A program made the translations under genes and the position numbers. The notes below the pieces were generated by a model. It made no database searches. It saw nothing but the letters and a program-made list of their open reading frames with translations, and had not been told where the DNA came from. DNA of 52,527 nucleotides from Mesostigma viride (Eukaryota > Streptophyta > Mesostigmatophyceae > Mesostigmatales > Mesostigmataceae), in NCBI GenBank assembly GCA_009746045.1, contig RPFO01000356.1, positions 1 through 52,527 of the forward strand, given 5' to 3'. Below are positions 1 through 8,899 of the stretch, piece after piece (position 1 is the first letter of the stretch; each line of letters begins with the position of its first letter).

Positions 1-930
1 CACTCACAGCAGTTTATTCCCACCCCAGCAGGGCCCCTCCCTCACATCCGGCTGCAAAATCTGCTTGATGTCGCTTCTCTCTAGAATAAGCCGCACAGCC
101 CTGATGCGAGCAAACGGCTCGCCATCATACTGTCGCTCACTGATGCTTTATACGCGCTTTCCGTAAGATGAAAACATGACGGAAAAGAGAGACTCGGGGA
201 AAGGGGATACGGTTGAAATACTTGTCTGCTACCGGCCGGGGTTTCAACAGCGAAGAAATTCGCACCTGAATGTGCACATACCACTCCGTCACGTCGACAA
301 CGGTCTTGCATCGCAATCGTTTCACAGACGCGGCAGCAAAAATTGCTGGCGGCATTGACATGCTCGCCGCAGTTAACGAACGTGCGGAGGTCCGTTTTAG
401 CCCCTGACGCCACGGCGTCTTTGATGCCAAGAACGCCTGCAAAAGACACGATATCGGGCACAAAAGCACTTAAAAACGGATTACGGGTCTGCGACGCCTG
501 GCCCAGCCTAGAAATTGGATTAAAAATCGCGCCAGCTCGGTTAAAGCAAACTGAGCCGGTAATGAAAAAAGTGCTTCGGTCAAGGCCTTAAAAACTAAAA
601 ATGCGTCGGTTAGTGTCAAAAACCAGATGTTAGGGCGACTTTCATCGGGAAAATTTTTTGCTGCAGGTAGGTGGGGTCGAGAGAAAATCGGCGACAAAAC
701 AGGCACCCACCTGTGAATGACGCTAAAATGCCGAAGGACTCCGCAGAATTTGTGGCGAAAAAAAATAACGGCAAGTAATATATGACCCTAGGAGCATACA
801 CTAAAATTTCCAGCCTCGATACTGCCTTTTTATTCGCTAGCCATTCTTAGCTATCCTGACCAGAATGGCCGATGAATGGTTGATACTTTCCTCGGGGATT
901 GAAAGGAAATACCTGCTGCACACCTTGTGA
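1..930. other. No recognisable gene
   Basis: Both strands hold only short open frames. The longest is a 126-codon frame on the minus strand (81-461) that resembles no family I know. I see no repeat, RNA gene or splice-supported exon chain here. It could be the edge of a gene lying to the left of the window, but nothing supports that directly. Confidence 0.4.
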
Positions 931-956
931 CATCGGTTGTGACACCCATGTCTCAA

Positions 957-1213
957 CATGTTTGTAGTTGGTGTCTCGGTGTCTCAGAAACTCGTGGTCC
1001 GCATTGAGTGGGTGTCACGGTGTCACGACATCTGATTGGCCCGGTTCAGATTCGCCCCAAATTAAAAAAAAAAAAAACGAATTAAAAAAAAATTAAAAAA
1101 AAAACGAATCTGAACCGGGCCAATCAGATGTCGTGACACCGTGACACCCACTCAATGCGGACCACGAGTTTCTGAGACACCGAGACACCAACTACAAACC
1201 AACTACAAACATG
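957..1213. repeat. Long inverted repeat with A-rich loop
   Basis: The left arm (957-1054) and the right arm (1105-1213) are reverse complements over about 98 bp with no mismatch that I can find, apart from an extra 11-nt copy of an ACCAACTACAA-like block in the right arm. The arms are separated by about 50 nt of A-rich sequence. Weaker complementarity continues outward for roughly 20 nt. Both arms contain the GTGTCACG/CGTGACAC motif that forms tandem arrays at 2123 and 2290. Transcribed, this would fold into a hairpin of about 100 bp. It could be a small foldback or MITE-type element; no protein is encoded. Confidence 0.85.
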
Positions 1214-1378
1214 TCGAGACACCGTGACACCGTGCGCTTTCACCCCGAATTCACGAGAGCGGCAGCGATGGTGATCGCTGCCAAATGAGGTAACATGGGC
1301 TAAACAACTCGGGCAGACCGGGCTGGCGTGACATCCCGGTCTGCCATGTTTATTCCCCCCCCCACATGGCGTGGGGAT

Positions 1379-1407
1379 CTACGTTTGCCATCTGCCAACG
1401 TAGAAAT
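1379..1407. other. Short hairpin between C and G homopolymers
   Basis: TCTACGTT and AACGTAGA form an 8-bp stem around an 11-nt loop. The hairpin lies between a run of Cs (about 1356-1365) and a run of Gs (about 1420-1432), which are themselves complementary. Its role is unknown; it may be an imperfect foldback. Confidence 0.4.
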
Positions 1408-1433
1408 AGATGGGGAGGGGGGGGGGACAAATG

Positions 1434-2122
1434 ATGTTTGCAACATTGCCCAGTTGACATAGCCATGGCGAGACCCGGCGTTTTCATGGAGCCCAGTGCG
1501 GGGGCGCTGGGTTGGCAGGTTTTGGGAATGTCTTCTTGCTATTACTCCTGGGCGTCGTCGTGTTCAATATGATGGCGAGGCGCGGGGTCCGGTTATCTGC
1601 AGCCGCCGTGTTGGCGAAATGCACCCAGGATTCGTCCTTGGCTGCGGCACTTTGCAGGGACTGGGACTGTGGTTGTGGCCGCCATTGTTTGAGAAGCGTG
1701 CATTTCGAGGAGCTCAGGACGATGAGGACCGACATGTGGTCTAAGAAGCCTGCGGATCGGAAAGAGTTATAAAGAACCAGCTTTTTCAGGCCGGCCAGCG
1801 AGAAACTGAAATCCCGGCAAGTGATTTCATGACAAAGTGATTTTGATGGTTGCTTGCATGCATATTAAGTGAGACAACTATTCCTGGACGCATGGCGTGC
1901 CAACATATATAAGTTGTTACCAGATATTAATCACATGCCCTATTGAAGCGACGTTGGACCGCATAAACGAGGAATGGCTGAACTTGTCATGACCCGGCAA
2001 GGTACCTACACGCACAACAAGAATACATCAACATGAGACGATATATGGTGAGATGACCGAGATGTATGGAGAAATGAATGTCTCTACTAGGATTATTATG
2101 AAGGTGTATACGTGGTATTTGC
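1434..2122. other. No recognisable gene
   Basis: Two overlapping 82-86 codon frames (1496-1744 and 1512-1772) on the plus strand, and one on the minus strand over the same bases, show no family resemblance. One has a hydrophobic stretch (FLLLLLGVVVF) that could be mistaken for a membrane segment. Nothing else was recognised. Confidence 0.35.
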
Positions 2123-2193
2123 GGTGTCACGGTGTCACGGTGTCACGGTGTCACGGTGTCACGGTGTCACGGTGTCACGGTGTCACGGTGTCA
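2123..2193. repeat. 8-bp tandem repeat (GGTGTCAC)n, about 9 copies
   Basis: Eight exact GGTGTCAC units and a partial ninth run head to tail from 2123. The same motif occurs five times at 2290-2329 and one to two times in each arm of the inverted repeat at 957-1213. The motif is nearly self-complementary (GTGTCAC against GTGACAC). An open frame across it (2112-2537) is a by-product of the repeat. Confidence 0.9.
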
Positions 2194-2289
2194 GAAGCAT
2201 AGGTAAAACTTGCAATGACCCATTGAATACATCATCCCCATTAATAATCACTGCATACCTGCAAAGATGTGTGTTTATATGCATTTTGA

Positions 2290-2329
2290 GGTGTCACGGT
2301 GTCACGGTGTCACGATGTCACGGTGTCAC
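2290..2329. repeat. Second GGTGTCAC tandem array, 5 copies
   Basis: Five 8-bp units, one of them with G to A (GATGTCAC), lie about 100 bp downstream of the larger array and have the same unit and strand. Confidence 0.85.
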
Positions 2330-2450
2330 GGGTCCTATGAACTTCCCCTTCCTCAGAGACTTAAGTGGAAACTTTAAATTCAATAAAATACAACTTTTCA
2401 AAATGAACTACAAATTGCGTGTTCTAGTACAAATCCAGACGAGCTTAGGG

Positions 2451-2595
2451 CCTGTCATCGTGCGGCCTCGGGCCAACGGTCTGCACCCAACGGTCACTGG
2501 CGGCGCAGCCGGTGAGAGGAACGTTGATAAAGGGTAAACCTATTTTCTAATGAACCAAGCAATTCATTGCTCTCAGCCTTCAGTGTTCTCAAGCA
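2451..2595 (+). repeat. Candidate 5' LTR or 5' leader copy, 145 bp
   Basis: It matches 11672-11816 with one mismatch over the first ~137 bases and a small cluster of differences near the end. It starts with CCTGTCATCG (TG as in LTR ends) and ends near TTCTCAAGCA. The block also contains a possible short intron: a GTGAGAGG donor-like site at about 2511, a CTAAT branch-like site and a CTCTCAG acceptor-like site at about 2576. The first good ATG (2636) follows 40 nt downstream. Confidence 0.6.
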
Positions 2596-2635
2596 ATACC
2601 ATCCACGCATTCTAACTTGAATTTTATTTGCTACC

Positions 2636-5173
2636 ATGGCTATCACGAACAAGAATGTCGCTAAGAAGCTTACCTACAACGAGGATGATGATGGGCAGGA
2701 TCGGCGGATGCCCAGAGACAACAACAAGAAGCCGGCTGGCGATGCGGCCATTTCCAAGAAAAAGAAAAAGAACAAAAAGACTCACAATGGTTGCCAGGAC
2801 GAGGGGACGGCGGCTGCAAAGCCGACCGACCTACCCCCCTCCCCTGAGGCCGGAGGCCGAGACGGCTCCCCCCGGGGGACCGGCTTACCCTCGACTCCGG
2901 CGGCCGCCCCAGCCGCAACCACGGCTGGCGCGGCCATGGCTGCGGAGACCTCGGTGGTAAACCCCACTGAGGCTCCCAGTCCGGCCCCACGTTGCCACTC
3001 TTCGGGAGCGTATGCCCCGTCAGACGGCTCGGTGGCACCGGACGGGGCGATCACGTTTCGCCCCGCCACGTCTGATCTTCGTGTTCCCTTCGCTCAGGGA
3101 CACAATCACATCGAGCTTCAGCTTGGGCGACCTCGTCCCTTCTTCGCAAAAGAAGGACATGGAAAGCATTAAGCTCGCGCGGGTGGTGCGTAGACCCGTG
3201 GAGCCCATCGGAGGACAACAAATGTCCGATGATGAGGTCTCCGATACTGCCAGTCTTCCCGACGGGGAGACTGAGATAACCCTTACCCCAGCGCTCCTGG
3301 CGGTCGAGCAGGCCGCGCTGGTGGCTAATGAAGAACGCCGAGCGAGGCAGCGAGACCGGGAGGTCCGTCGAGAGACGGCCTTTCGGCTCGCCGCTAAGCG
3401 GCAGAATACGAGGAGGAGGCCGCCCGTCGTCTGGCACCCACCAGGCGATGGCGGCGCGTACCGCGAGGCAACTCAGCGGCTACGCGACCTTCTCACCAAT
3501 GCTGATTATCCGATGGAATACTCGGATGGTCAAGACCTGGCCGAGCTTGCTCGGTCAGCACATTTTAAAACCATGTCCTCCCTAACCCAAGCCAGGGTCA
3601 CGGAGGCCATCTTGGCCAAACATGGGGTGGTAGCTGAAGAAGCCCCCCCGCTGGAAACCACCAAAAAACCCTCTCCTCCCCAACCCTGCAGTACAAGGAG
3701 GGACTGCTGGCCCTGGGCCGAGGAAGGGAAAGAGGCGGACTGTCCTGTCCGGGATGCTATGATCATGGGAGACCCCTCCCTGACATACGGATGAGGCTGC
3801 CTTTCAGGCAGCCCTCCGGGAGCATGAGGTACGCAAGGAGATGAAGCGTCTCAGGAGGAGGCAGGAGGAGAGCGGAGGCAGACACCCCTGCCCGCCCCTC
3901 CACCGATGGGGCTGGACCCAGTGGGGTTACCCGGACCCCCCGGGCTCCCCCGGGCCACCATGCCCCCCCTCCCCCTCCCCCACCACCCCAGGTTCGCCCT
4001 GTGGGTTGGGGCCCCCTCCCAAACCAGGGGGGTGGCCAGGACCCCAGGAGGCCCTGGGGGGAGGTGCAGAGGTGCCCAGGCACCCAACAGGCCTGCTGAG
4101 GCCCCCCCAAGGAGCGGGGATGTCCTGGAACAGCTCGCCATTCTCCAGGCCCAGCTGGCCTCGTTGCAAGATCAGCAGTTAACAGCTAACCAGCTGCAAA
4201 CTGTCGAGGGCCTGCGCGCCCTGATGTCGCGGTATGAGCGGGGGACCATCAACCTGGACCCCACCCGCCTGCAACAAGCAACCGACGCTTCTTGAGGGCC
4301 AACCCCCCTCTCACAGGTGTGTTTAACCCTCATAAAAAGGAATCCAAAATCAATATTGCTGGCTTGCCTGAGGGTCACACTGTTGAACAAGCTAAGCAAT
4401 TTGTTTTGCTTGGAGTATGGGATGGAAGGTCTTAACCTTAGACATCAGTTTAAGGCTCTCAGGGCCTCCTCCACATTCCATCAATCATCTCCTGCAATCA
4501 GAGCATTGATTCAAACCTATCAGGAACGTACCCTGACACCTGAAGCAGCCATTGAACAGTGGCCTACCTTTATCACTGATCTGAAACAGCTAGTGCTTAC
4601 CAATAACCACATGGAAGCAGTAGAACGTTTCAACTGGCTTGCTGCATATAAGGTGAACAAGAATAACCTCTCTGGGGATGCAAAAACATACAGGGTAATG
4701 ATTGAGAAAGACCTTGAGCTTCTCAAGCTCCAACCAAGGTATCTCATCCACACCTGGCTAACAAAAGCTAATTTGCAACCTTCTGTCCTGGCTACCCTGC
4801 TTACAGGCCTCAAGTCCCTCTGGGACAACTTCAGAGCTGCCATGCTCTATATCGAGGAGGCAGTGGACCCCCTGGGTACTGGCAACCCAGGCCCAGGACC
4901 CCAAGGTCCAGGGTGTCCAAGGCCACAAACGCAAGGGGCAGGCCAGCCAGGGGGGGCACCCAAGACCCACAAGTCCTCCCACCAAGGGGGCAGTGGCTCT
5001 CAGGGGCGTGGCAACACGTGGCACCGTGTGCCCCTGCATGGCAACCCCAACAACAACAACAACAACAATAACAACAACAGGTCCCAGCAGGGCAACAATA
5101 ACAACAGGTCCCAACAGGGCCAAAACAACAACAACAACAGGTCCCAGCAGGGCCAGAACCGGTCCCAGCAGGG

Positions 5174-5204
<31 letters not shown>

Positions 5205-5378
5205 CACCTGGAAACCCTGGTCCATAAGGTGCCTGAGGTGCTTCCAGAGGGCACAGGCACAACTGCCCCAACAACGACTCCCTGGCCAACGTGGATCTCT
5301 GCCCGGGTTGCTGGCACGCACGTCATCCCCTGGGCCTCCAGGCAGCCGTGCAACAGGCCTCGCTACCAAACAATGTGA
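2636..5378 (+). pseudogene. gag-like region of the Copia-like element, broken by frame changes
   Basis: Reading starts at an ATG in good context (GCTACCATGG, 2636). The coding signal then passes between frames: 2636-3172 (Lys-rich N terminus), 3012-3794 (charged, Arg/Glu-rich), 3790 onward (a frame with EMKRLRRRQEES), 3906-4295 (Pro-rich, then a coiled-coil-like LAILQAQLASLQDQQ segment), and 4317-5378. The last part holds a helical capsid-like segment (about residues 40-180 of the 4317 frame), then a Gly/Pro-rich stretch and poly-Asn tracts from an AAC repeat. Zinc-knuckle-like cysteines (CLRC, LCPGCW) lie around 5230-5310 in alternating frames. At least five shifts are needed, several of them near C runs, so this is either decayed or affected by homopolymer errors. 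Assignment to gag rests on position and composition rather than a clear family match. Confidence 0.55.
5047..5203 (+). repeat. (AAC)n trinucleotide tracts coding poly-Asn
   Basis: Runs of AAC at about 5047-5082 and 5170-5203, with shorter runs between, give Asn tracts punctuated by RSQQG in the gag-like frame. Low-complexity linkers of this kind often lie between the capsid and nucleocapsid parts of retroelement proteins, and they are prone to length change. Confidence 0.8.
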
Positions 5379-6727
5379 GTTCTCTCACCTTGTACTCTGA
5401 GGATGATGATCTCATTACCATTGGGGATGGCAACCAGGGCATAATTGATTTTGAGGCAGCAACCTTACTGTCCTCCCAACACCCTGTTCTGGAACCTTAC
5501 ATAAAAGCACTAACCCCTACTGTTGACAACTCCATAGATATCAAGGAGCTTGCTCATCAGCTGCACCTAGCCATGGGTCATGAAACAGTGGCTGAGGAAC
5601 TGGCCAGACGGCTGGGGGGTAGTAGCATGGGAAAACAACTCAGGAATGCAGTAAAACTGGCTAGACAACACTGTCAAGAATGTCAGTTCAATAGCCCCAA
5701 ACCTCAAAAATGGCATACTGCAACTCCTTCCACCAATAGGGGCATGATAGTGGGGGATGTGATGCACATCAACAAAGATGTCCAACCCTACCTGATCCTA
5801 AAAGACTCATGGTCCAGGTTCACAGTAATGGAACCCCTACCTGGCATGTCTGCAGGGCAGCTACGTGTTGCACTCATGATTGCTTTACCCAGATTCTACC
5901 CAGTTGACAGAATTTTGCTTGATCAACAATTTTCTTGTCTGACTGACCTGGAAGGGTGTGAAGCAATAGAGATTGCTGGGCTGGAAGATCATGAGGGTCA
6001 GGGGGTCATTGAAAGAACCATCAGATCTGTCAAAACCCTACTAGCCAAAAATCCTTCCAAGGATGCTACTTCAGGGGTCTATTGTGACAGGGCACTCTGG
6101 TGTCATGAAATGTGCACAACCCTAAACATGAGACCTGTCTTGCATGCCACGTGGGGTGAAGTAATCCCAGCAGGCCTGCAGGCAGGTGTATATCCCCCAG
6201 AGGTGATAGCACTGTACAACACTGCACGTGCACAAACCTCAGCAAAACTGGCAGAAAAAGATAAAACCCATTCCAGGCCAGTATTCCAAAAAGGTGATCA
6301 AGTTCTCTATTACAAGGAAAACAGCTTTGGTAAGGTTGGAACTTGGCTAGGTCCAGTTACCATCCGTGGATTTACCAAAAACAGCAAGACCGTGGAGGTC
6401 AAGCACAATATCAATGGGAAGCGTCACAGGGTGAGCTGTCATAGAATTAAGAAGTATTATTCTCCCATGGCAGACGTGCCTGGGGAAGAGTCTTTAAGCA
6501 TGGACTCACTACTTCTATCTGGCAACTCCAGCATGCCCAGCAGTAGCTCTGAGCCACCAATTACTGCTGTTGACAGCACCACAGCACCCTCTGTGAACCC
6601 TTCCACCCTCAGTGAAGCCAGGCCCACTTCACAACCTGGGGATTGCTTAACCAGGCACGAGGTAGCTGGGTTGGAAGCATTAGCTCAGCCCCAAGGCACG
6701 AACCTGTCTGCCAACCTCCCGCTCTGA
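5291..6727 (+). CDS. Integrase part of Copia-like polyprotein
   Basis: This 478-codon frame carries a complete retroviral-type integrase. Zinc-binding H92 and H97 (HLAMGH) pair with C128 and C131 (CQEC). The catalytic core shows D156 (VGDVMH), D211 (ILLDQQF) and E241 (GVIERTIRSVK). A C-terminal SH3-like segment (about 335-395) contains KGDQVLYYK, TWLGPV and RVSCHRIKKYY, similar to the tail of the Copia-like integrases of protists and fungi. The enzyme would insert element cDNA into the host genome. The frame begins with a non-ATG codon and overlaps the gag-like frame, so it was probably made as part of a fusion. It ends at a TGA at 6725-6727, and coding continues in another frame, open from 6684. 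Confidence 0.85.
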   Translation: MDLCPGCWHARHPLGLQAAVQQASLPNNVSSLTLYSEDDDLITIGDGNQGIIDFEAATLLSSQHPVLEPYIKALTPTVDNSIDIKELAHQLHLAMGHETVAEELARRLGGSSMGKQLRNAVKLARQHCQECQFNSPKPQKWHTATPSTNRGMIVGDVMHINKDVQPYLILKDSWSRFTVMEPLPGMSAGQLRVALMIALPRFYPVDRILLDQQFSCLTDLEGCEAIEIAGLEDHEGQGVIERTIRSVKTLLAKNPSKDATSGVYCDRALWCHEMCTTLNMRPVLHATWGEVIPAGLQAGVYPPEVIALYNTARAQTSAKLAEKDKTHSRPVFQKGDQVLYYKENSFGKVGTWLGPVTIRGFTKNSKTVEVKHNINGKRHRVSCHRIKKYYSPMADVPGEESLSMDSLLLSGNSSMPSSSSEPPITAVDSTTAPSVNPSTLSEARPTSQPGDCLTRHEVAGLEALAQPQGTNLSANLPL

Positions 6728-6734
6728 GGTCAAA

Positions 6735-8369
6735 TTGGCAGTCGCCTTGCAAGCACTACACAGGTCACATAAGCAACAAGCTGCTGTGGCCGCAGGGTTG
6801 GCAAAAGTCTCAGCTGTGTGCACTAGTCAGGACCCCTGGACCCTGGCAATAGACACTCAGGCACAGGTCAGTGTGATCAGTGCACAAGCCATCCCTGGTC
6901 TTGAGATTGCACCTTCATTTTGGGCACGGGTGCAGGATTTCTCAGGCCAAAGCTCACTGGATGTAGTGGGACAAGTGATGCTCCCTATACTTGGTATTCA
7001 GACACCCTTCCAGGTGGTGGAGGGGTACTCTGGTAACACCTTGTTGGGGGAACCTTTTGTATCCTATCCTGGGGTGCTTATCTCAGCTAATGAGCTCAGT
7101 GTCACAGGGGTGGGTGCAGTTCCTCTGGACCACTTTAAAATCCCTCTCTCCAGTATTGTCCCTGGTATGGATGCTGTCATCAAGGCAGTCAACACTCAGT
7201 ATGCACCAGGGGAGATCCCTGATCTGGACAAGTTAGTGCACAGCCAGTTCCTCCATCCCTCAGCCTTTGGGCTGGGTAAGTGGGACATAGCCATGCACTC
7301 ACCCCACCAAATCTCCCACGTCATACAAGAATGCAAAACACAAAAAGGGTTTACCAAGTGGCTGATGGCCATTGTCCACCAAGCCAGGCAGGAATGGGTC
7401 CTGCCCAACCCCAAAAACCCTCAATACAAACCTCCTGTCACCCCTTCATGGGACGTGCCAGAGGGAGCCAAAAAGCTCAGATTAAAATTTGTTCTCAAAC
7501 AAAAACCACAAAAAGTGGGCTCCCCAATCTTCCATGCCAGACCATGTGTCACAGAATTAAAGGGGACATCCACACTGCCAAAAGGGGAAACCTACACACC
7601 TGGGCTGCAACAAACCTCACTCAGGATCATGCTCTCCCTATTCCTCCACAACCTCAATGCAGGCCAAGACTATGTCTGCAAAGCCACTGATATTAAAAGG
7701 GCCTTCCTCAGGGGGGACCCAGAAAAGGCTGAATCTGTGTGGAAAGGGAAGGTGTACGTGGTAGACACCCCAGCTGTGTGGAAACCTTACATTGATGAGC
7801 CCCACCTTATCATCAACATTGGGGTGGAAGGGCTTGTCAGTGCCCCAAAAATTTTCAGAGACTCAGCAGAGGAAGTATTCAAAAAGCTCAAGGCCACGTA
7901 TGATGACCTGGACCCATGCTTTTTTGTTGTACCCACCCCCTCTGGACTGCTGTTCTTTGTGTGGCATGGAGATGACCAACTCATTTGTGGGCCTAGAGCT
8001 GAGGTGGAAACCTTTATTCAGCAGGTCCAGGAATCATATGAGATTGGCAAACAGGTGGAATTGAGCACAACCCCCATCCAGTTCTGTGGCATCATGTTGC
8101 AGCTGCACAGGCAGCCAGATCAATGGGTCTGCTCTCTCTCTCCTCCTGCAGAATATATTCAAGATTGTCTAGATCTGCTGCATCACACCTGCCTCCCCTT
8201 ACACATGTGTGCCACTGTTCAGGGCAAACTGGGGTGGTGGTCAGCCATCTGTGGGGCTCCCTTAGCTGCTGTCATCAGCAGGGTCACCCATGATGTTCTA
8301 GTCAAAATCAAATGCAGTCACATCAGGAAGTTGATCCATGACTGCCCCCCCTCATCCTCCATGGCCTGA
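6735..8369 (+). CDS. Protease-like and reverse transcriptase part of Copia-like polyprotein
   Basis: The frame is open from the TAG at 6681-6683. An N-terminal retropepsin-like segment has LAIDTQAQVSVIS (D40-T41-Q42 where D-T/S-G is usual) and a second motif NTLLGEPF (101-108, compare ILG in retropepsins). A Copia-type reverse transcriptase follows, with KATDIKRAFLRGD (D319) and FFVWHGDDQLICG (HGDD at 411-414, where YVDD or HVDD is usual). RT copies element RNA into DNA. The protease-like domain lies after integrase, whereas Copia elements normally have it before. The Gly to Gln change in the active-site triplet suggests it may be inactive. The frame stops at 8369 and RNase H follows in another frame. 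Confidence 0.8.
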   Translation: MAVALQALHRSHKQQAAVAAGLAKVSAVCTSQDPWTLAIDTQAQVSVISAQAIPGLEIAPSFWARVQDFSGQSSLDVVGQVMLPILGIQTPFQVVEGYSGNTLLGEPFVSYPGVLISANELSVTGVGAVPLDHFKIPLSSIVPGMDAVIKAVNTQYAPGEIPDLDKLVHSQFLHPSAFGLGKWDIAMHSPHQISHVIQECKTQKGFTKWLMAIVHQARQEWVLPNPKNPQYKPPVTPSWDVPEGAKKLRLKFVLKQKPQKVGSPIFHARPCVTELKGTSTLPKGETYTPGLQQTSLRIMLSLFLHNLNAGQDYVCKATDIKRAFLRGDPEKAESVWKGKVYVVDTPAVWKPYIDEPHLIINIGVEGLVSAPKIFRDSAEEVFKKLKATYDDLDPCFFVVPTPSGLLFFVWHGDDQLICGPRAEVETFIQQVQESYEIGKQVELSTTPIQFCGIMLQLHRQPDQWVCSLSPPAEYIQDCLDLLHHTCLPLHMCATVQGKLGWWSAICGAPLAAVISRVTHDVLVKIKCSHIRKLIHDCPPSSSMA

Positions 8370-8374
8370 ATCTG

Positions 8375-8899
8375 ATGGAAGACATCCACATACACAGTGT
8401 CATGGACAGCTCCATGGAGAGCAGAACAATCAATCAGATGGGGGCACGGGAATCAGGGCTGTTTTTTCTCACCAACAGGTCAGATTACATGTCCCTCACC
8501 TCCTGGTACAGCAGGCTCCACCGCAGAAAACCTGGCAGCAGCAACTCAGCTGAATGTCGTGCTGTGGTGTCTGCTGCATTGCATGCTCGTTCCCTGCAGC
8601 ACATGCTCACCTGGCTACAAACCCAGGCAGGCAGCACATGCAATGTCATCTCACATCTCTATACTGACAGCTACTCTGTGATCAGTTTTCTAACCAAGAA
8701 ATCTGTTTCTGCTGCTGTCCACACTGACCTGGATTGGGTGATCCTCAAACAGGAGGCAACCTACTTTTCCAGCTGGACTCATGTGGATGATGAGGACAAC
8801 CCAGCAGACGCTCTAACGAAGCTGCGGGATGCTGCTGGCCAACAGTACCAGCTCCTCTTTCAGAACATGAACCCCTATGATATCAGAGTCAGTGTTTGA
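8375..8899 (+). CDS. RNase H part of Copia-like polyprotein
   Basis: This 174-codon frame shows the Copia-type RNase H signature: an Asp (SVMDSS, D11), a Glu (NSAECRA, E60), an Asp (LYTDSYSVI, D98) and a terminal DEDNPADALTK (D145), which corresponds to the ADxxTK end of Copia polyproteins. It removes the RNA strand during reverse transcription. The frame is open from just after a TGA at 8339-8341, so it overlaps the RT frame for under 30 nt across a C7 run (8345-8351). A single indel there would split one original reading frame into the two seen. The ATG at 8375 is probably not a real start. Confidence 0.85.
   Translation: MEDIHIHSVMDSSMESRTINQMGARESGLFFLTNRSDYMSLTSWYSRLHRRKPGSSNSAECRAVVSAALHARSLQHMLTWLQTQAGSTCNVISHLYTDSYSVISFLTKKSVSAAVHTDLDWVILKQEATYFSSWTHVDDEDNPADALTKLRDAAGQQYQLLFQNMNPYDIRVSV

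Noticed and set aside
81-461. 126-codon minus-strand frame with several Cys
   Set aside because: It looked briefly like a Cys-rich domain, but the spacing fits no zinc-binding family I know and no neighbouring exon supports it.
2112-2537. 141-codon frame with repeated RCHGVTVS
   Set aside because: Translation of the GTGTCACG array; the rest of the frame has no recognisable protein.
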